Of a stretch of 64,000 nucleotides of DNA, positions 58,466 through 64,000 are shown in pieces (positions within the stretch are counted from its first letter, which is position 1; each line of letters starts with the position of its first letter). Under the pieces are notes generated by a model. The model did not search any database, was not told the DNA's origin, and saw only the letters and a list, made by a program, of their open reading frames with translations. The position numbers and the translations under genes are program-made. Origin of the DNA: Silene latifolia (Eukaryota; Streptophyta; Magnoliopsida; Caryophyllales; Caryophyllaceae); the NCBI RefSeq assembly GCF_048544455.1, contig NC_133538.1, positions 41,799,969 to 41,863,968 of the forward strand, written 5' to 3'.

Positions 58466-61400
58466 TCAAGGATTAGAAGGCCCGAGGTAGGTGACCTCGA
58501 CCTCTCCAATAAACGCTCCTTCATAGTATGGCTTCAATCTTTGACCATTAACCTTGAACTTGCTTCCATCTTCCGCCTTGAGTTCAAAATCTCCATATCT
58601 TCCAACTTCGGTTATCACATAGGGACCCATCCATCTAGAGTTCAGTTTCCCCGGAAAAAGTCGGTAGCGGGAATTGAATAGAAGTACTTTGTCCCCTTTG
58701 TGCAAGGCCTTTTGTCTAATTCTCTTATCATGAAGCAATTTCGTTCTTTCTTTGTAAATCTTTGCATTCTCATAGGATTGTAGTCGAAATTCCTCCAACT
58801 CTTGAATTTGAGTCATCCTCTTTTGACCACTCAACTTGAGACCAAGATTAAGTGCTCGGATTGCCCAAAAAGCTTTGTACTCCAATTCGATTGGCAAATG
58901 ACATGCTTTTCCATAGACAAGCTTGTAAGGAGAGGCTCCTATGGGAGTCTTATAGGCCGTCCTATAAGCCCAAAGAGCATCATCAAGCTTTGTGCTCCAA
59001 TCCTTCCGAGTCTTGTTCACAACTTTCTCAAGGATTTGTTTGATCTCTCTATTTGAAATTTCAACTTGACCGCTTGTTTGAGGATGATATCTCAAGCCGG
59101 TTCTATGTTGAACACCATATTTGGTCAAAAGAGATGCAAGTTTCTTCTCATGGAAATGCGTTCCTCCATCACTAATGATCGCTCTAGGAACTCCAAATCT
59201 TGGGAAGATTATCTTCTTGAAGAGCTTGGTGACCGTTTTTGCATCATCATTTGGAGTGGCAATTGGCTCCACCCACTTTGAGACATAATCTACGGCCACA
59301 AGGATGTACTTATTCCCATTGGATGTCACAAAGGGATCTTGGTAGTCGATTCCCCAAACATCGAAGATCTCCACCTCTAGAATGCCCCTTTGTGGCATTT
59401 CGTTCCTCCAAGAGATATTCCCCGTTCTTTGACAAGCATCGCAATGAATAATGAATTCTCTTGTATCTTGAAACATTGTAGGCCAATAGAAGCCCGATTG
59501 AAGAATTTTTGCAACGGTCCTCCTTGCTCCATGGTGCCCACCGTAAGGTGATGAGTGACATCCTTCCAAGATTCCTTGGACTTCCCATTGAGGGATGCAT
59601 CTCCGGTAGAGCCCATCGCTACACTCCTTGTAGAGGTTTGGGTCATCCCAAAAGTACCTCTTTACTTCGAATAGGAATCTCTTCCTTTGGTTGTGGTTCA
59701 AATTTGGAGGGAGTACCTTTCCAACAATATAATTGGCATAATCGGCAAACCATGGGGTGATGTGCCTTTCAAGTTGTGTTTGAATAGCCATCAAAATATC
59801 GTCGGGAAATGAGTCATTGATCGGGGTTTCTCCATTTTCATCATGAAACCGGATCCTTGACAAATGATCCGCCACTACATTCTCGGCTCCTTTCTTGTCT
59901 CTTATTTCCAAGTCAAATTCTTGAAGAAGCAAAATCCATCTCAACAATCTTGGTTTTGCCTCCTTCTTTATCAAGAGATGTCGGAGAGCACGGTGATCTG
60001 AAAATACAATCACTTTGGATCCAAGCAAGTAGGAACGGAATTTATCCAAAGCATAGACAATGGCAAGAAGCTCCTTCTCGGTTGTATCATAATTCACTTG
60101 GGAAGGGTCGAGAATCTTGCTTATGTAATAGATGGCGTGAAGAGCTCTCCCTACCCGTTGGCCAAGAACCGCTCCAACGGCGTAGTTGCTAGCATCACAC
60201 ATAATCTCGAAAGGTAATTCCCAATTTGGAGGTTGGATGATCGGTGCCGAGATTAGTGCTTCCTTGATTCTATTAAAGGCTTCAACACACTCATCAGTGA
60301 ATTGGAATTGGGCATCCTTAAGCAAAAGTTGAGTGAGGGGTCTCGCTATTTTTGAAAAATCCTTTATAAAACGGCGATAAAAACCCGCGTGACCGAGAAA
60401 ACTTCTCACCCCTCTAACATTCACGGGAGGTGGGAGTTTCTCTATCACCTCAACTTTAGCTTTATCGACCTCGATGCCCTTTTCCGAAATCAAATGACCC
60501 AAAACAATTCCTTCATTGACCATGAAGTGACACTTTTCCCAATTTAAAACAAGACTAACATCTTCACATTTTTGCAATACAAGGGAAAGATTATGCAAAC
60601 ATGAGTCAAAGTCCTTTCCATAAAAACTAAAATCATCCATAAAAATTTCCATTATGGTCTCTAAGTAATCAGAGAAGACACTCATCATGCATCTTTGGAA
60701 AGTGGCGGGGGCATTACATAAACCAAAAGGCATCCTCCTATATGCAAAAGTACCATAAGGGCATGTGAAGGTGGTCTTATGTTGGTCATCCGGGTGTATA
60801 GGGATTTGGAAGAATCCCGAATACCCGTCAAGGTAACAAAAGAATTTGTTGGAGGCTAACCTCTCAAGCATTTGGTTAATGAATGAGAGAGGGAAATGAT
60901 CCTTTCTTGTTGCGGAGTTTAATTTTCGATTGTCAATACACATACGCCAACCGGTGATCATTCTTGTGGGTATTAGTTCATTCTTTTCATTTGTCACTAT
61001 CGTGGTACCTCCTTTCTTAGGTACCACTTGGACGGGGCTAACCCACAAAGAGTCCGATATGGGATATATGATTCCCGCATCAAGTAATTTCATAACTTCT
61101 CCTTTGACAACTTCTTGCATGTGGGGGTTCAATCTTCTTTGGGGTTGAATGGTAGGTCTATGGTCTTCCTCTAGATGAATTCTATGCATGCAAAAGTTGG
61201 GACTTATCCCCTTAAGGTCATCTAGACTATAACCTATAGCCTTTTCATGTTGTTTCAACACATCAAGCAATTTTCCCAATTGGTTATCATCAAGTCTATC
61301 ATTAACAATCACGGGTTTGGTCTTTGATTCATCAAGGTAAGCATATTTCAAATTTGAGGGAAGGGGTTTTAAAGTAGGAGTTTGTACCTCACTTTCCTCC

Positions 61401-61777
61401 TTTGGAGTTTCATTGAGAATTTGCTCCATTTCCATTAGACATTCCATACTCATAGCATACTCAACTTCATTTTCATCAACCTCATCATATTCAAATTCCA
61501 TGATGGGTTCCTCTTGCTCTTGAGCTTGTAAAATATCTTCTAGGATGGATTGCTCATCTTCTATGGGTTGACATGCTTCCACAAGGATGTTATGCACCAA
61601 TACGGATTGTGCATGAGTAAGTTCTTTGTTAGCTAGAGCGGCCTCAAAAAGATCCACCTCCAATTCCCAATACATATTTTTAGCCTCACTTGCTTCCAAG
61701 GCTTCCAATGCTTGCATGGGATCTTTGAAGAAAGGTATACTTAAGTGGTCCTCTACAAAACAATCTATAAAGTCCAT
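58466..61777 (-). CDS. pol: Intact Pol of the young Athila-like element: RT, RNase H, integrase (1103 aa)
   Basis: ATG at 61777 (MDFIDCF) is the first in frame; TAA/TAG-free to 58466. An acidic N-terminal stretch (about 1-135) precedes the usual pre-RT linker [15 protein letters not shown] covers about 205-440, with Asp317 in YLDGYSG and Asp381/382 in FMDDF. RNase H covers about 520-645, with Asp528, Glu567 or Glu569, Asp594 and Asp637. Integrase has the zinc motif His741, His748, Cys779, Cys782, the catalytic Asp811, Asp870 and Glu906 (35 residues between the last two), and a GPY/F module (GPY at 1051-1053). All expected catalytic residues are present. No gag or protease precedes it, so its product would need particles and processing from elsewhere. 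Confidence 0.95.
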   Translation of the reverse strand: MDFIDCFVEDHLSIPFFKDPMQALEALEASEAKNMYWELEVDLFEAALANKELTHAQSVLVHNILVEACQPIEDEQSILEDILQAQEQEEPIMEFEYDEVDENEVEYAMSMECLMEMEQILNETPKEESEVQTPTLKPLPSNLKYAYLDESKTKPVIVNDRLDDNQLGKLLDVLKQHEKAIGYSLDDLKGISPNFCMHRIHLEEDHRPTIQPQRRLNPHMQEVVKGEVMKLLDAGIIYPISDSLWVSPVQVVPKKGGTTIVTNEKNELIPTRMITGWRMCIDNRKLNSATRKDHFPLSFINQMLERLASNKFFCYLDGYSGFFQIPIHPDDQHKTTFTCPYGTFAYRRMPFGLCNAPATFQRCMMSVFSDYLETIMEIFMDDFSFYGKDFDSCLHNLSLVLQKCEDVSLVLNWEKCHFMVNEGIVLGHLISEKGIEVDKAKVEVIEKLPPPVNVRGVRSFLGHAGFYRRFIKDFSKIARPLTQLLLKDAQFQFTDECVEAFNRIKEALISAPIIQPPNWELPFEIMCDASNYAVGAVLGQRVGRALHAIYYISKILDPSQVNYDTTEKELLAIVYALDKFRSYLLGSKVIVFSDHRALRHLLIKKEAKPRLLRWILLLQEFDLEIRDKKGAENVVADHLSRIRFHDENGETPINDSFPDDILMAIQTQLERHITPWFADYANYIVGKVLPPNLNHNQRKRFLFEVKRYFWDDPNLYKECSDGLYRRCIPQWEVQGILEGCHSSPYGGHHGARRTVAKILQSGFYWPTMFQDTREFIIHCDACQRTGNISWRNEMPQRGILEVEIFDVWGIDYQDPFVTSNGNKYILVAVDYVSKWVEPIATPNDDAKTVTKLFKKIIFPRFGVPRAIISDGGTHFHEKKLASLLTKYGVQHRTGLRYHPQTSGQVEISNREIKQILEKVVNKTRKDWSTKLDDALWAYRTAYKTPIGASPYKLVYGKACHLPIELEYKAFWAIRALNLGLKLSGQKRMTQIQELEEFRLQSYENAKIYKERTKLLHDKRIRQKALHKGDKVLLFNSRYRLFPGKLNSRWMGPYVITEVGRYGDFELKAEDGSKFKVNGQRLKPYYEGAFIGEVEVTYLGPSNP

Positions 61778-61899
61778 CTTGCAAAATATCGAACAACTTG
61801 AAAACAATTAGAACAAACCTTGAGGAGTTTTACTTCCCCAAGGTAAAGAAAGACACAACTAATAACAATGTAAGAAAATCTAAATCAAGTTAACACCGT

Positions 61900-61916
61900 C
61901 CCCGGCAACAGCGCCA
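61900..61916 (-). promoter_or_regulatory. Primer-binding site for tRNA-Asp, one mismatch
   Basis: Minus strand reads TGGCGCTGTTGCCGGGG; it differs by one base from the perfect complement at 4516-4532. Four bases separate it from the LTR. Confidence 0.9.
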
Positions 61917-61920
61917 TTTT

Positions 61921-63680
61921 TGATCGGTCCGTTTCGTGTTCACAATTGAATAGGTGTTGTCGTTGGGTCACGTCCGAATCAAAACACAATTTATAGTTTC
62001 ACAAACAACTCTACAATTAGTAAAGAGGCAAGTAAAGGTCGGATCCCAAGGGACGGGAATTGAGATGAGATTTCTATTGAAACTAGTGGTGTCTTAGGGG
62101 TGTCACAATTTGGGTTGATGTAGAAGGTCACTAAACTAAATAGCAAAGAAAGTAAATAAATAAGATGAATTAAAAGGGTTGTAAACAATTGATAAAAAGC
62201 ACTAGGGTGTCATGGGGTCATAGGGGAATCATGGGAATTGATCATACAAACATGTTCTCAAATTATAAGCAAGCAATTATTGTTGTGATGGATTGAGTTG
62301 GGTTATATCTTACAATCCTAGGAAAGTTTGGGTCCCGGAGCCGAATCCATTAGATTGTACAACACCTACAAGTCGACTTAGTCTTCCCTACTCAACAACA
62401 TGCATGGTCTAATGAGACTCGAGTTGGTTTATGTCTTACAAGTCTCATTGAAAAGATAGGTGATGGGTAAAAAATGCAAGGATTCATAGGCTCACATTTC
62501 ATCAAACATAACATGTGCATGAGTTGATATCAAAACAAACAAGCAAATAAACCATGAAAGCATATTAATTTAAGCATGAATCATTCCCCATGTTGGTTTC
62601 CCCTAATTACCCATTAACCCTAACTAGGTCACTACTCACTCATTATCATGTTGATTATGCTAGCAAGGTTGTCAATCATACCAACAAAAGGAAACATGAT
62701 GAATAAATGAAAGTAATTAACAATAATTGAAGAGGGATTAAGAGAATTATACCTACTAATGATTCCAATAATAAAGCAAAGAATAAAAGAAGTATTTGAT
62801 GCTTGATTGAGAGGTTGTCAATCTCCCAATAATAACCCAAATAATATTCAATTACCCAAAATAAAGGATGAACAAAAGAGAGATTAAGGAAATAAAACTT
62901 GTATTAGAACTTGATTAATTGTTGATTACAATACTAAAGAGAGATTTGATTGATATTAACTACTCTAATTATTGATAAGAAGAACATGCTCTTCTAATTA
63001 GACTAATGAGGTATTTATAGTGGAAATTAGGTGGATGCATTAGGGTTAACTAAAGGCTAAACTAGTAATTACACTTTTTTAGTTTGAGCAGAGAGGAGCC
63101 GGTATTTTTCGAAGGAAGGGCTTCTTTCTTTGTAGCTTGGAGAAGACGAAATTTCGCTGTACTGGAATCCGTGCGTTTTGGAGTCAGGACGGGCGGATTC
63201 AGGCGGAGGAAAACGGGCGTCTTCAGGTGAATCCGGGCGGATTGTGGTGGCTACTAACCCGGGCGTCTTAAGGAGAAAACGCACGGATTGTGCTGTGGAG
63301 GACGGGCGGATTGTGGAGAAACCGCACGGATTGTACCTCAGCAATATTTCTTCTTCTTTTCTTCCCTTTTCTTCACAAAATCCTTGGGGATTTCCTTGGG
63401 GATGCAAGTATCCTTTCTCAATCATTGCTCATCTACTATCATATGTACAAAGGTCTTCTAATCTTGTCTCTCCTTGATGCTTGGTCATTGAATTCAATCA
63501 ATTTAGTCTCGTTTTGCCATGAAAATGCAAGATTTGCACTCCTTTCCTACCAAGGGATCAAAATCTCAAAGAATATGCAAAACAAAGAACTAAAGACAAT
63601 AAATGACCCAAATATGCACTAAAAAGCATGGGAACAAGGCTAATTCGGGGGCTAAATATGCGCTAATTATGGTCACATCA
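61921..63680 (-). repeat. 5' LTR of the young Athila-like element
   Basis: 1760 bp, same ends as the 3' copy. Carries the motif cluster at 63167-63334. Confidence 0.95.
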
Positions 63681-64000
63681 TGGGTGTAGTTGTGTTTCGT
63701 TGTTGCTGCTGCGTATTGTTGTTGTTTTTCAGAAAAGAAGAAGAAGAAATGAGGAAGGACGCAGGGTGTGGGGTTGGGGATGCGTAAAGTAACATCAACC
63801 ACCATAATATAGTAATAATAATAATAATACTAATAATATATAAACATATATAAAAGAGATATTTTAGGGGTAGAGTGTAAGAGGGTAGGTGAGCGTGTTG
63901 TCGAGTTCTGGTTGGTCCTGGTTAAAACAGGTACAAAGTGAAATGTGACGGTCTAATGTTAGACGGAAATTAAGACGAAGATTATTATTATTACCGTCAC

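Larger units (their letters stand above)
51813..63680 (-). mobile_element. Complete young Athila-like Ty3/gypsy element (11,868 bp) lacking gag and protease
   Basis: Both LTRs are 1760 bp (51813-53572 and 61921-63680), with TGATCGG...CACATCA ends and 23 substitutions and no gaps when compared by eye. The duplication TGGGT is perfect (51808-51812, 63681-63685). On the minus strand the order is LTR, tRNA-Asp primer site, a 120-base leader, an intact RT-RNase H-integrase ORF, a motif-rich spacer, a third ORF broken by a Cassandra LTR, a 2.2-kb 3' region and the second LTR. Gag and protease have been cleanly removed between primer site and pol. Confidence 0.95.
48983..64000 (-). repeat. Diverged LARD-family LTR, inverted, split by the young Athila-like element, runs off the right edge
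   Basis: The segments 48983-51812 and 63686-64000 align in inverted orientation with the LARD LTRs: TGTGAACCCCCGC at the left corresponds to the inverted LTR end, and words such as CGCTAGCCCACACGTC, CACAGTCAGTGGGGAG and CATAAGTACGGATGGGAAC match. At the right, GAAATGTGACGG corresponds to sequence about 240 bases into the LTR. No primer site adjoins the left end, so it is a solo LTR or a 3' LTR whose interior lies to the right. It is much more diverged than the two copies at 29892 and 35422 and lacks their 102-bp array. Confidence 0.8.

Noticed and set aside
58466-61777. Endogenous pararetrovirus as source of the intact RT frame
   Set aside because: An integrase with complete catalytic triad, LTRs, a target duplication and a tRNA-Asp primer site show a Ty3/gypsy retrotransposon; no movement or coat protein domain is present.

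Overview
The window is plant nuclear DNA, almost certainly from a eudicot, and is close to a pure transposon graveyard. Evidence: LTR retrotransposons of typical plant lineages (Athila-like, Tat-like and chromovirus-like Ty3/gypsy; Ty1/copia), a MuDR-type MULE, Stowaway-like MITEs, a Cassandra 5S-bearing LTR, and one NAC-domain gene with a plant intron. Caryophyllales is a weak guess, based only on a recollection that the dispersed ACTCGATCGAGT word is common there. No intact host gene was found; the only host-type gene is a NAC transcription factor pseudogene.

Layout. 1-6003: an Athila-like element on the minus strand (LTR 4538-6003, tRNA-Asp primer site, decayed gag-protease, no RT/integrase, start of a third ORF running off the left edge). 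6004-8900: a second Athila-type third ORF with three in-frame stops. 8900-11090: the 5' end of a chromovirus-like element (LTR 9765-11090, initiator-Met primer site) that interrupts a Tat-like gag-pol pseudogene (11091-14919) with its own LTR at 14968-15526. 15583-15956: foldback MITE. About 16390-18174: Athila-type LTR remnant. 19062-23938: Stowaway-like MITE split by a 4.56-kb MULE carrying a decayed transposase and an intact GRF zinc-finger gene. 23981-24880: a non-autonomous element, directly upstream of the NAC pseudogene (24914-26500).

26600-48900 is a decayed copia element (minus strand) split by a complete copia-type TR-GAG element (29676-47228, duplication GGTGG), itself split inside its 5' LTR by a complete LARD-like element with 3.2-kb LTRs (29892-38655, duplication GTAAC). 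48983-64000 is a diverged, inverted LTR of the LARD family, split by a young complete Athila-like element (51813-63680, duplication TGGGT, LTRs about 98.7 % identical by eye). That element has an intact 1103-residue RT-RNase H-integrase ORF but no gag or protease; its third ORF is broken by a solo Cassandra LTR (56310-56624).

The points most worth a second look are two different short motifs (ACTCGATCGAGT and RACGGGCGGATTC) clustered in matching places of different retroelements; hairpin-forming minisatellites in the LARD LTRs; an apparent spliceosomal intron and a duplicated leader hairpin in the TR-GAG element; and the complementary gene content of the two Athila-like elements. These elements are mostly dead, so no cooperative pathway can be read from the window beyond possible trans-complementation between retroelements.
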